DNA of 64,000 bases from Halorubrum sp. GN11_10-6_MGM. Its GTDB lineage: Archaea; Halobacteriota; Halobacteria; Halobacteriales; Haloferacaceae. Where the stretch lies: contig NZ_SGUC01000009.1 in NCBI RefSeq assembly GCF_005435165.1, positions 1-64,000 on the forward strand, in the 5' to 3' direction. Below the pieces are notes generated by a model that saw nothing but the letters and a program-made list of their open reading frames with translations, had not been told where the DNA came from and ran no database searches. Numbering within the stretch: the first letter of the stretch is position 1; each line of letters begins with the position of its first letter. This document shows, piece by piece, positions 8,754 to 18,956 of the stretch. The position numbers were made by a program, and so were the translations under genes.

Positions 8754-9437
8754 CTACTCGGCCCGCTCGCGAAGTTCGTCGAGGACGGAGACCGTTCCGT
8801 CCATGAACCCCTCCGCGACCACTACGTCTGCCGCCTCTCGGGCGGCGGCGTCCGCGTTGGCGACGGCGTACGACTCGCCGGCGACGCCGAACGTCGAGAC
8901 GTCGTTCTCGCTGTCGCCGATCGCGACGAAGTCGTCGGTGGCGAGGCCGAGGGCGTCGGCGACGACGCCGAGCGCCCGGCCCTTGCTCACGCCCGTCGAC
9001 TTGACGTGGTAGGCGTAGCCGGTGTCGACGACCTCCACGTCGCCGCCGGCGGCCGCGGCGACCTCGCGCAGGAGCGTCACGTCCGCGTCGGGCGAGAGCG
9101 CGACCTCCGTCTCGCGCCAGCGGTTCACCGTGTCGCCCTCGCCCCAGCCGACCTCGCCGCCGCGCTCGCGGAACGCCTCGACGACGGCCCACGCGGCGTC
9201 CGGGTCGCCGACGATTGCGGTCTCGCCGTCGACGTACGCGACGCCACCGTTCTCCGCTATCACCGTCTCCTCGCGGCCGAGGAAGTGCGCGAGCGCGACC
9301 GGGTACGGGAACGCCTTCCCGGTGGCGAAGGCGACCGGCGCGTCCCACGCGGGCAGTAGCTCGAAGACTCGCGGGTCGATCCGGCCGGTCGGCGTCGTGA
9401 GGGTGCCGTCGATGTCGAGCGCGAGGGGCGGAACCAT
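8754..9437 (-). CDS. Phosphoglycolate phosphatase, archaeal HAD type
   Basis: A HAD-superfamily phosphatase of 227 residues hydrolysing phosphoglycolate or a related small phosphate ester. Motif I is DIDGT (8-12), motif II FATGKAFP near 38-45, the catalytic Lys lies in YHVKSTGVSKG, and motif IV is GDSENDVS (about 173-180). The mid cap region and length match archaeal type IIB PGPases. The gene is isolated; the 92 bases before it hold a short duplicated gagggctgactgcga repeat and no gene. Confidence 0.82.
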   Translation of the reverse strand: MVPPLALDIDGTLTTPTGRIDPRVFELLPAWDAPVAFATGKAFPYPVALAHFLGREETVIAENGGVAYVDGETAIVGDPDAAWAVVEAFRERGGEVGWGEGDTVNRWRETEVALSPDADVTLLREVAAAAGGDVEVVDTGYAYHVKSTGVSKGRALGVVADALGLATDDFVAIGDSENDVSTFGVAGESYAVANADAAAREAADVVVAEGFMDGTVSVLDELRERAE

Positions 9438-9521
9438 ACCCCGAATCGGCGACTCGGCGCCAACTGTCTTCCGTTCGGCGGCGGGGCGGCCGGGTCCCGC
9501 GCGTAGCGGTCCGCGCGGCGG

Positions 9522-10730
9522 CTATCCGGTCCGGACCCGCCGGTCGAACAGCTCGCGGAAGACGACCGTCGGGAACAGCGGCACGAGGCGACTCGGCGGC
9601 CGCCCCTTGCCGTCGCTCTGGTGGACGGTGACGCGTTCGAGCAGGCCGGCGTCGGCCAGCTCGTACAGCACGCGCCGCACGGTCGACGCCGAGAGGTCGA
9701 CGCCCGGCCGCGCGGCGATGCGCTCCGTCGCCACGCCGACGGTCGACCGCTCGTCCTCGGAGAGTCCGGCGAGCTCGTAGAGGAGCCGCTGGCGGCTCTC
9801 GGGGAGCGAGAGCACCCGACCCAGCGCCACGCACGGTCGGGGCACGCTGTCGATGCCGGCGTCGAGATCGCCGGAGCGGATCGTCGACGCGCCCGCCCGC
9901 TCCGCGTTGACCGCCGCGCCCATCACGGCCGCGAGCGCGTCGTGGGCGTCGCCCGCGGCCCACTCGACGATCTCGCGGATCTGGTCGTGAGAGAGCGCGT
10001 CGCGGCCGAGTCCGGTCGAACACCGGCTCGTCAGCAGTTCGACGAGCACGTGCCGGCGGTACTTCGCGAACTCGACGGTGGTCGCCGGCTCCCAGTCGAT
10101 CGCGTCCGGCGGGTCGCGGCCGATACAGGCCGGCGTGACCCGGTCGCCGACGTCCGTGAGCCAGTCGATCAGCGTCGCCGCCGTCGGCGTCTCGGTCTCG
10201 TTCGTGTGGTCGGCCGCGACGACGAGCTCGGGGCCGGTACGCATCGCGTCTCGGAGCGAGTCGGCCAGCTCCTCGGTCCCGATCCCGTGGTCCGGAACGG
10301 GCTCGTCGCTCATCGCGGCCAACATCGCGTGGTACAGCCGAAATCGGGTCGACGCCTTCCGAGCGTCGACGTAGACGAATCCGGGGATCGTCGGCTCGAC
10401 CGCCCGCGTGGTCGTCTGGATGGCGCGCCGCGGTCCGCTGTGGCTCGCTAACCGGTCGAACAGCGCGGAGACGACAGCCGATTTCCCGCTTCCCTTCGGG
10501 CCGTACACGTAGACGCTCGGCGGGAGCGACCCGGAGAAGGCGGGCTCGAACACGTCGAGGAGCCGCTCTATCGCCGGCCCCCGGCCGACCGGCGAGTCGA
10601 CGTGTCTGACCGGCGAGACGGCCTCGAAGTCGGCGAGAACGCTCATGCCGGCGTCGTAGCCGAGCCGTCGTTCGATCCGGTCGTCGATATTCACGGTCGA
10701 CCCTCCGATATCGGCGAACAAAACTGGCAC
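9522..10730 (-). CDS. Orc1/Cdc6-like AAA+ protein, atypical
   Basis: A 402-residue AAA+ protein resembling archaeal Orc1/Cdc6 origin-binding initiators. Walker A is GPKGSGKS (77-84, Lys83). The Walker B position reads ELVVAADHTNE (about 168-178), where the usual DE pair is replaced by D-H, so hydrolysis may be weak. A lid region (residues 235-290) is followed by a C-terminal winged helix (about 310-395) with RLLYELAGLSEDE and STVRRVLYELADAGLLERV. No origin-recognition-box repeats were recognised in the flanks. It could be a diverged paralogue not tied to an active origin. Confidence 0.75.
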   Translation of the reverse strand: MPVLFADIGGSTVNIDDRIERRLGYDAGMSVLADFEAVSPVRHVDSPVGRGPAIERLLDVFEPAFSGSLPPSVYVYGPKGSGKSAVVSALFDRLASHSGPRRAIQTTTRAVEPTIPGFVYVDARKASTRFRLYHAMLAAMSDEPVPDHGIGTEELADSLRDAMRTGPELVVAADHTNETETPTAATLIDWLTDVGDRVTPACIGRDPPDAIDWEPATTVEFAKYRRHVLVELLTSRCSTGLGRDALSHDQIREIVEWAAGDAHDALAAVMGAAVNAERAGASTIRSGDLDAGIDSVPRPCVALGRVLSLPESRQRLLYELAGLSEDERSTVGVATERIAARPGVDLSASTVRRVLYELADAGLLERVTVHQSDGKGRPPSRLVPLFPTVVFRELFDRRVRTG

Positions 10731-10975
10731 GAAGCGGAGGCGATGCGAGCTCGATCGCGGGCGGAGCGGTCGTCGTCGTCGCGCGCGACGGCGGTGCGAG
10801 CGGCGGCGGCGCCGGCCGTGCGACGGCCGTCGCTCTCGAACCGAGCGCGTCGGCGATCGCGTGTCCGGTCTGGTCTCATTGGTGTCCGGCGGCTTGGTCA
10901 GAGGGTGGTTCGCGCGCGGAACGACCCCGGGCCGCTACGGGGGAACCGACGCCGCGTCGGTCCCCGCGAGCGGGC
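10731..10975. other. Spacer between Orc1/Cdc6 and GlpX-like genes
   Basis: 245 bases without a gene. It contains low-complexity cgtcgtcgtcg runs and, at 10940-10965, an 11-bp imperfect hairpin just past the stop of the GlpX-like gene (ACCGACG pairing with CGTCGGT, extended by a GGGG/CCCC pair with one bulge). No origin-like AT-rich unwinding element is seen. Confidence 0.5.
10940..10965 (-). terminator. Hairpin after the glpK-glpX transcription unit
   Basis: Arms GGGGaACCGACG and CGTCGGTCCCC form a 7-bp stem, an A bulge, then 4 more base pairs, with a 3-nt loop. It begins about 11 nt beyond the stop codon. There is no T-run, which archaeal terminators usually have, so termination is only a suggestion. 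Confidence 0.3.
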
Positions 10976-12064
10976 TCAGAGGTACCCGGCGTTCGGCAGG
11001 ACGCCGAGGATGCCGAGGATGCCGACGACGAGCATCATGATCGCGATGGCCATCGCGGGCGGGTCCACGTGGGTCCCGGAGTGCGAGTAGAACAGCCGCT
11101 GCGTGACTTCGCCGACGAGGCCGCTGAGGGCCCCGAGGACGCCGCCGGCGAGCAGCGCGACGACGCTGCCCGCGACGGGGTCGATGACGACCGCGCCGAC
11201 CGCACCGAGCAGCGTGATGTGGTGGGTCACCGGGATCTTCTCCACGCCGAGGTTCAAGAACAGCAGGCTCATCGCGGAGATGGCGTACCCGAGGAAGATG
11301 CTCCCCGTCTGGAGCCAGATGTAGCCGCCGAGGATGCCGCCGACGAGACCGATAGCGGTGACGCCCGACCACTTGTACTGGTGGGGAAGCCACGGCTCGG
11401 TCGCCGGTCGCCCGGCGTGTTCCTCGTCCGTGTCGGCCTTCGGGTGGTCCTCGCCGCGCTCGAACGGCGACATGTCCAAGAGCCCGTCGCCCGCCGGCTT
11501 CCCGACGATCGGGTAGCCGAAGACGGGGCGCGCGAGGAACGCGGTCGCGAACACGGACACCGCGATGAAGTCGGTCGGCGGCGTCATCTCCAAGACGTTG
11601 AGGAAGAGGCCGTTGGCGACCCGCGTGATCAGCATCCCGAGAACGCCGAATATCGCACCCACGGCGAGGATGTCGGGCTTCGTGCCGAACGCGTACGTGA
11701 TGTCCTTCCCGAAGTGGTACCCGCCGTCGGCGGGGTTCATCTCGGGATACTTCTTGCCGGCGTACGCCGAGGCCGCGACGCCCCCTGCGAAGGCGATGTG
11801 CGGGCCGGTGATCGCTCCGAAGCCGATGACGCCGGTGATCCCCGCCGCGAGCTCGCCAGCGGGGATACCTTCGACCGCGCCGATCTGTCGTTGGAGGATC
11901 CCGATACCCTCACCGAGGAAGACGACGAACCCGGTGAAGATGAACGCCGGGAGCGCGCCGATGGCGGCACCGAAGGCGCCGCCGGCCAGCGCCGTGATGA
12001 GGAGCAGGAGGAACGGCTCAAGCTCCATCCCGATGACCGGGACCTGTAGCAACAGTTCGTTCAT
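10976..12064 (-). CDS. GlpX-like membrane protein, putative glycerol transport
   Basis: A 362-residue polytopic membrane protein with roughly eight to nine hydrophobic segments; a long hydrophilic loop (about 205-235) splits the two halves. The stop codon of glpK lies one base from its start, so the two genes are cotranscribed. In other haloarchaea a membrane protein named GlpX (unrelated to the bacterial fructose-bisphosphatase) follows glpK and is proposed to admit glycerol; this gene occupies that place. No NPA boxes of aquaglyceroporins are present. Function is inferred from context. Confidence 0.7.
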   Translation of the reverse strand: MNELLLQVPVIGMELEPFLLLLITALAGGAFGAAIGALPAFIFTGFVVFLGEGIGILQRQIGAVEGIPAGELAAGITGVIGFGAITGPHIAFAGGVAASAYAGKKYPEMNPADGGYHFGKDITYAFGTKPDILAVGAIFGVLGMLITRVANGLFLNVLEMTPPTDFIAVSVFATAFLARPVFGYPIVGKPAGDGLLDMSPFERGEDHPKADTDEEHAGRPATEPWLPHQYKWSGVTAIGLVGGILGGYIWLQTGSIFLGYAISAMSLLFLNLGVEKIPVTHHITLLGAVGAVVIDPVAGSVVALLAGGVLGALSGLVGEVTQRLFYSHSGTHVDPPAMAIAIMMLVVGILGILGVLPNAGYL

Positions 12065-13606
<1,542 letters not shown>

Positions 13607-13986
13607 GTTGTGGATCCCTCCTGTGGCGCTGGTCCGTGTCCGGCGGCATCGGAATCGCGCTCGCCGTCGAGCGCGACCCCGGAACCGCGTCCGCTACCGC
13701 GTCGCCGAATCGCTGCGTCCGACCCGTCCGGAGCCGGACTGGGGCGACCGCGACGCGCGTCGCGACCGCCGCGACATATCTTCACGGAAGCTACCACGCC
13801 AATCGTGAACATAATGTACTACCATAATAATCTTCCTGTTAAAATCCGCATATCGGCGTGAGTGAAAAAGTCAAATATATAAATATACCGGCGCGGGCAG
13901 CGATTACACTACTTGAATGTCTCTGATAGTTATGGACAGGTCGCACCGGGAGGTAAAGTAAAGTGGTCGGGGTCCAAGGGGCTCGC
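13607..13986. promoter_or_regulatory. glpK/glpABC divergent control region
   Basis: 380 bases. For glpABC a strong TATA element (aaatatataaatata, 13874-13888) would start RNA near 13914, leaving a leader of about 75 nt. For glpK the minus-strand TATA candidates attttaac (about 13838-13845) or gattattatgg (about 13820-13832) imply a leader of roughly 200 nt. Between them lie direct repeats of cataat (13813 and 13826) that could bind a regulator. A 16-nt GC palindrome (13749-13764) sits in the glpK leader. Haloarchaea control glp genes by GlpR-type repressors, but I cannot identify its site here. Confidence 0.55.
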
Positions 13987-15924
13987 ATGGACAGACAAGT
14001 GGACGTCGTCGTCGTCGGTGGGGGGTCGACGGGCTGCGGCGTCGTCAGGGATCTGGCGCGACGGGGGCTCGACGCGGTCCTCGTCGAGAAGGGGAACCTG
14101 ACGCACGGCACGACCGGGCGGATGCACGGGCTCCTCCACAGCGGGGGGCGCTACGCGGTCTCCGACCAGAAGAGCGCGAGGGAGTGTATCGAGGAGAATC
14201 GGGTGCTCCGCGACATCGCGGCCCACTGTGTCGAGGAGACCGGCGGGCTGTTCGTCAAGCGGCCGGAGGACTCGGAGGAGTACTTCCAGGAGAAGCTGGA
14301 GGGGTGTAAGGCGTGTGACATCCCCGTCGAGGTGATCGACGGCGAGGAGGCGCGACGCCGCGAGCCGTACCTCGCGCGCGACGTGGAGAAGGCGATCGCC
14401 TTACCCGACGGCGCGGTCGACCCCTTCCGGCTCTGCGTGTCGAACGCCGCCGACGCCCGCGAACACGGCGCGCGGATCGAGACGCACGCCCCGGTGACCG
14501 ACGTGCTCGTCGAGGACGGCGAGGTCGTCGGCGTCGAGATCGAACACGAGACGGGCCCGGGCAAGCGCGTCCACCGAGAGCCCGGAACCACCGAGGAGAT
14601 CCGCGCGCGCCACGTGGTCAACGCGACCGGCGCGTGGGCGGGGAACGTCGGCGAGATGGCCGGCGTCGACGTGGAGGTGCGCCCCTCGAAGGGCGTGATG
14701 ACGGTGATGAACACCCGGCAGGTCGACACCGTGATCAACCGCTGCCGGCCGAAGGGCGACGCCGACATCATCGTCCCCCACGAGACGGCCTGTATCCTCG
14801 GCACGACCGACGAGGAGGTGGACGACCCCGAGGACTACCCGGAGGAGGAGTGGGAGGTCGACCTGATGATCGAGACGCTCTCGGAGCTGGTCCCCGCGCT
14901 CGAAGACGCGCGGACGCTCCGCTCCTTCTGGGGCGTCAGGCCGCTGTACGAGCCGCCGGGAACGGGCACGGAAGACCCGACGGACATCACGCGCGACTAC
15001 TTCCTCTTGGACCACGGCGACCGCGACGACCTCCCCGGGATGACCACCATCGTCGGCGGGAAGCTCACCACCTACCGGATGATGGCCGAGTCCATCTCCG
15101 ACCACGTCTGCGACGCGCTCGGCCACGAGGCGACCTGCGACACCGCCGAGGCGCCGCTGCCGGGCTCGGAGAATCCCGCTCGCATGGAGGCGCTGATGGA
15201 CGAGTTCGGGCTCCGGTCGCCTGTCGCGCGGCGCTCCGGCCAGCGGCTCGGCTCCCGCGCCGACGACGTGCTCGGCGAGTACGACCCGAACCCGATCGTC
15301 TGTAACTGCGAGAGCGTGACCCGCGCCGAGGTACAGGACGCGATCGGCGAGGCCGGCTCCGACCTCAACGCGGTCCGCCTGCGGACCCGCGCCTCGATGG
15401 GGAACTGTCAGGGCGGCTTCTGTACGCACCGGATCGCGTCGGAGCTGGCGGAGGAGTACCCCGAGCCGGTCGTCCGCGACGCGGAGGACGAGCTGTATCA
15501 GGAGCGGTGGAAGGGGCAGCGGCACGCGCTGTGGGGCGAGCAGCTCTCGCAGGCGATGCTGAACCACCTGCTCCACGCGACGACGATGAACCGCGACGGC
15601 GACCCCGCGAACCTCGACGGCGAGGTCGACTTCGGCGCGTTCGACGCCGGCGCGGATGCGGGCGACGCCGGCGTCGACGGCTCCGGCGGGGAGACCGGAA
15701 CCGCAGCGGCGGACGGTGGCCGCGCAAGTGACGACGCAGCGACCGACGGTGGCCGGGCAGACGGCGACGCGGCGACCGACGGGGGCCGCGCAGATGACGA
15801 CGCGGCGACCGACGGGGGCCGCGCAGATGACGACGCGGCGACCGACGGGGGCCGCGCAGATGACGACGCGGCGACCGACGGGGGCCGCGCAAGCGACGAC
15901 GCGGCGACCGACGGAGGGCGCTGA
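13987..15924 (+). CDS. glpA: Anaerobic-type glycerol-3-phosphate dehydrogenase subunit A
   Basis: FAD subunit oxidising glycerol-3-phosphate to dihydroxyacetone phosphate. The FAD site is [16 protein letters not shown] (5-20), followed by [22 protein letters not shown]-like [2Fe-2S] domain has Cys439, Cys441, Cys474 and Cys479. The 645-residue protein is longer than the bacterial form because the C-terminus carries about six copies of an 11-residue Asp/Ala/Gly repeat. The ATG at 13987 is preferred over one at 13963, since family sequence begins there. glpB starts at its stop codon (TGATG). Confidence 0.93.
   Translation: MDRQVDVVVVGGGSTGCGVVRDLARRGLDAVLVEKGNLTHGTTGRMHGLLHSGGRYAVSDQKSARECIEENRVLRDIAAHCVEETGGLFVKRPEDSEEYFQEKLEGCKACDIPVEVIDGEEARRREPYLARDVEKAIALPDGAVDPFRLCVSNAADAREHGARIETHAPVTDVLVEDGEVVGVEIEHETGPGKRVHREPGTTEEIRARHVVNATGAWAGNVGEMAGVDVEVRPSKGVMTVMNTRQVDTVINRCRPKGDADIIVPHETACILGTTDEEVDDPEDYPEEEWEVDLMIETLSELVPALEDARTLRSFWGVRPLYEPPGTGTEDPTDITRDYFLLDHGDRDDLPGMTTIVGGKLTTYRMMAESISDHVCDALGHEATCDTAEAPLPGSENPARMEALMDEFGLRSPVARRSGQRLGSRADDVLGEYDPNPIVCNCESVTRAEVQDAIGEAGSDLNAVRLRTRASMGNCQGGFCTHRIASELAEEYPEPVVRDAEDELYQERWKGQRHALWGEQLSQAMLNHLLHATTMNRDGDPANLDGEVDFGAFDAGADAGDAGVDGSGGETGTAAADGGRASDDAATDGGRADGDAATDGGRADDDAATDGGRADDDAATDGGRADDDAATDGGRASDDAATDGGR
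15712..15921. repeat. 33-bp tandem repeat inside glpA (6.4 copies)
   Basis: Units begin at 15712, 15745, 15778, 15811, 15844 and 15877, with a 12-bp partial at 15910. Each encodes 11 residues of the type [11 protein letters not shown]. Copies three to five are identical at the DNA level and the outer copies differ by a few bases, which suggests recent expansion by slippage. The repeat stays in frame up to the stop codon. Confidence 0.95.
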
Positions 15925-17303
15925 TGGCGATAACCAGCGACGTCCTCGTGATCGGCGGCGGGCTCTCCGCGGTCACGGCCGCGGTGTCGGCTGCGCGCGA
16001 GGGCGCGGACGTGCGACTCGTCTCCCACAAGGCGAGCACGCTGCGGCAGGCCTCGGGGCTGATCGACGCGCTCGGCTACGTCCCGGCGACGGAGCCGGCG
16101 AAGCCGCTGCGCGACGGGCCGCCGACCGCGGGGCGCGAGCTCGACCCCGACGAGTGGCCCGACCCGGAGGGGCCGCTCGCCGACCCGTTCGAGGGGATCG
16201 ACCGGCTTCCGGAGTCGCATCCGTACCGGATCGTCGGAAGCGACGCGCTCCGCGAGGGCCTCGCGCTGTTCGACGATCTCGTCGGCGACGCGTACCGCGG
16301 GAGCCACACCGACCGCAACGCCCTCGTCCCGACGTTCGGCGGCGCGGTGAAGCCCACCGCGCGGTACCCCGCGGCGGCCGAGGCCGGGCTCGCGAGCGAC
16401 CACCGGCCCATGCTCGTCGTCGGCTTCCGGTCGCTCACGGAGTACGACGCGCGCGCCTTCGCCGGGCGGCTGGAGGCCGCGGGCGTCCCGTTCGACGTGG
16501 CGGGGGCCGAGGTCGAGTTCGCGGAGGCGTTCCGCGCCGACGCGAAGATCACGCGGCTCGCGAAGGCGCTCGACCACGACGAGGAGATCGACGGCGTTCC
16601 CGCCCGCGAGGCGCTGGCCAAGGCGGTCGCTCCCCACCTCCACGACGCGGTCGACGCGGACGGCGGCGTCGAGCGCGTCGAGCGCGTCGGCTTCCCGGCG
16701 TTCCTCGGCGACGACCGCGGCGGCGAGGTCCGCGACGAGCTCGCGGACCGGCTCGGCGCCGACGTGTTCGAGATCCCGATGGGGCCGCCGAGCCTCCCCG
16801 GCCTGCGGCTCGAAGACCGGCTGTTCGACGCGCTCGACGCGGAGGGAGTCCGGTTCGAGACCGGCAACCCCGTGGTCGGCGTCGAGTCCGCGAGCGACGG
16901 CCGCGTGGAGGCGGTGGCGGTCGATCGCAAGGGGCGGACGGCGCCGTACGGCGCCGACGCGTTCGTGTTGGCGACCGGGGGGCTCGTCGGGAAGGGGCTC
17001 GACTCGGACCGCGAGGGCGTCCGCGAGCCGGTGTTCGACCTCCACGTCGACCAGCCCGACGACCGGTACGAGTGGTTCGTCGACGACGCGTTCGGCGACC
17101 AGCCGTACGCGCGGTTCGGGGTCCGCCCCGACGAGCGGTGTCGGCCCACGGACGCCGACGGAGCGGTACAGTACGAGAACGTGTTCGCCGCCGGCGGGGT
17201 CGTCGGCGGCGCGGACGCGGCGAGGGAGAAGTCCGCGAGCGGGGTGTCGCTCGCGACCGGCCTCGCGGCCGGGCGACAGGCGGCGACGGAGGCCAATCAA
17301 TGA
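15924..17303 (+). CDS. glpB: Glycerol-3-phosphate dehydrogenase subunit B
   Basis: The second flavin-linked subunit of the membrane-associated GlpABC complex. The 459-residue protein starts with the dinucleotide motif SDVLVIGGGLSAVTAAVSAA. A later FVLATGGLVGKGL segment and the C-terminal NVFAAGGVVGGADAAREKSASGVSL are typical. Its ATG shares one base with the glpA TGA, and its own stop overlaps the glpC start (ATGA). The three subunits are therefore translated as a coupled unit. Confidence 0.92.
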   Translation: MAITSDVLVIGGGLSAVTAAVSAAREGADVRLVSHKASTLRQASGLIDALGYVPATEPAKPLRDGPPTAGRELDPDEWPDPEGPLADPFEGIDRLPESHPYRIVGSDALREGLALFDDLVGDAYRGSHTDRNALVPTFGGAVKPTARYPAAAEAGLASDHRPMLVVGFRSLTEYDARAFAGRLEAAGVPFDVAGAEVEFAEAFRADAKITRLAKALDHDEEIDGVPAREALAKAVAPHLHDAVDADGGVERVERVGFPAFLGDDRGGEVRDELADRLGADVFEIPMGPPSLPGLRLEDRLFDALDAEGVRFETGNPVVGVESASDGRVEAVAVDRKGRTAPYGADAFVLATGGLVGKGLDSDREGVREPVFDLHVDQPDDRYEWFVDDAFGDQPYARFGVRPDERCRPTDADGAVQYENVFAAGGVVGGADAAREKSASGVSLATGLAAGRQAATEANQ

Positions 17304-18850
17304 CACGACACACGGACGACGACGCGGAGGGCGCAGGCCGGACGAACGAAGCCAGCGGCGGTTGCGGCGACTGCGGCTGCGGGGAGCCGTCCCCGGGCGT
17401 TCCGGAAGCCGGGCGCGACGAGCAGCCGTCCGTCTTCGTCCCCGACGAAGGGGAGATCCCGGAGACGGACGCGGCCGACGCCCCCGACCCGACGCGGGCC
17501 GACGGAGCGGGGGCGGCCGACCGCGCCGCCACCGACGGCGGCGTCGAGAGCGCCTCCGGCGGGACCGACTCGACCGAGCTCGACCCCGACGCGTACGACC
17601 CGGTCGACGTGTTCCCGGGCGGCGACCTCGACCTCCGCGAGGGGGCCGACTCCTGTTACAAGTGTACGAGCTGCGACACCTCCTGTCCGGTGGCGGAGGT
17701 CGACGACGAGTTCCCCGGGCCGAAGTTCCAAGGGCCCGAGCAGTGGCGGCTCAAGCGGAAGGACGACCACGACATCGACGAGTCGATCACCTCCTGTTCG
17801 AACTGCATGCGCTGCGACGACGCCTGTCCCTCCTCGGTGCCGCTCTCGCAGATGCACAACGAGGCGCGCGGGCAGTTCGTCGAGCGGCAGATGGAGAAGC
17901 TCTCCGTCGAGTACGTCCGGAACCGGATCTTAGCCAACTACCGCACGTCGGCGAGCCTCGCGAGCAAGTTCCCGCGGACGGCGTCGTTCGCGATGAACTT
18001 CGGACCGGCGCGGTGGGCGATGGAGAAGGTGATGGGCATTCCCAAGGAGCGCGACTTCCCGGAGTTCGCCACGGAGACGTTCCGCGAGTGGTGGAAGGCC
18101 CGCGGCGGCGCGCAGGTGGAGAACCCCGACAAGCGCGTGGCGTACTTCCACGGCTGCTACTCCAACTACAACACGCCCGAGGTGGGGAAGGCGATGGTCC
18201 GAGTGTACGAGCACTTCGGCTACGAGGTGATGGTGCCGCCCCAGAAGTGTTCGGGGACGCCGATGTTCGCGAACGGCATGCTGGACGACGCCCGCCGGCA
18301 CGCGGAGACGAACGTCGAGAATCTCGTCGAGGCGATCGGCGACGGCGCCGACGTGATCGCCTCCTGTACCTCCTGTTCGATGTCGCTGCGACAGGAGTAC
18401 CCCGAGCTGTTCGACCTCCACGGGATCGAAGACGTCGCCGAACACACCTTCGAGGCACTGGAGTACCTCCGGATTCACGAGGACCTCGAAGGCGAACTCG
18501 ACGCCGCCGGCGGGCTCGACGACGAGCGCGCGTTCGCGTACCACGCGCCGTGTCACGCCCGCAACCAGGGGCTCTCACGACAGGCGGTCGAGACGTTCCG
18601 CGACGTCGACGGCGTGAAAATGGAGGACGTCGGCGACTCCTGTTCCGGCATCTCCGGCACGTACGGCTGGAAGGAGGAGAAGTACGAGAAGTCGATGGAG
18701 ATCGGCGCCGAGATGTTCGAGCACATGGAGGACGCCGAGGGCGAGGTCGGCATGACCGAGTGCCCCACCTGCGCGATGCAGATGGAACACGGCACGGGCT
18801 ACGAGATCGAACACCCCCTCCAGCTGCTCGAAGACACGCTCGGGGCGTAG
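17300..18850 (+). CDS. glpC: Glycerol-3-phosphate dehydrogenase subunit C (Fe-S)
   Basis: An iron-sulfur subunit that anchors the GlpAB dimer and passes electrons to quinone. Two ferredoxin-like motifs are visible: CYKCTSCDTSCP from Cys119 and CSNCMRCDDACP from Cys166. They are followed by two CCG-type domains (FHGCYSNYNTPEV, PPQKCSGTP; then APCHARNQG and DSCSGISGTYGWK). The 516-residue protein has an extra 110-residue acidic N-terminus that begins with a small Cys cluster (GGCGDCGCGE, residues 20-29), not present in E. coli GlpC. The gene ends the operon. Confidence 0.92.
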   Translation: MTRHTDDDAEGAGRTNEASGGCGDCGCGEPSPGVPEAGRDEQPSVFVPDEGEIPETDAADAPDPTRADGAGAADRAATDGGVESASGGTDSTELDPDAYDPVDVFPGGDLDLREGADSCYKCTSCDTSCPVAEVDDEFPGPKFQGPEQWRLKRKDDHDIDESITSCSNCMRCDDACPSSVPLSQMHNEARGQFVERQMEKLSVEYVRNRILANYRTSASLASKFPRTASFAMNFGPARWAMEKVMGIPKERDFPEFATETFREWWKARGGAQVENPDKRVAYFHGCYSNYNTPEVGKAMVRVYEHFGYEVMVPPQKCSGTPMFANGMLDDARRHAETNVENLVEAIGDGADVIASCTSCSMSLRQEYPELFDLHGIEDVAEHTFEALEYLRIHEDLEGELDAAGGLDDERAFAYHAPCHARNQGLSRQAVETFRDVDGVKMEDVGDSCSGISGTYGWKEEKYEKSMEIGAEMFEHMEDAEGEVGMTECPTCAMQMEHGTGYEIEHPLQLLEDTLGA

Positions 18851-18956
18851 GCGACTCGGGCATTCTCTCGCCCGCTTCCGCTCCCGAACGCGTTCATTCT
18901 CAGCGGCGATAACCGCGTGGGAATCCTTATGAACCGAACTCGCTCAGTCGGGGTAC

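Noticed and set aside
8110-10023. A 637-codon ORF overlapping Trm112, Rpp21, phosphoglycolate phosphatase and Orc1
   Set aside because: Shadow frame of RRRGRR-type composition; four real genes explain the region.
10731-10975. Replication origin beside the Orc1/Cdc6 gene
   Set aside because: No AT-rich unwinding element or repeated ORB-like boxes seen.
13607-13986. Possible tRNA in the glpK-glpA spacer and in other gaps
   Set aside because: No acceptor stem plus TTC-type T-loop combination was found in any spacer over 100 bases.
15712-15921. The 33-bp repeats considered as a CRISPR array
   Set aside because: Repeats are contiguous without spacers and stay in the glpA reading frame.
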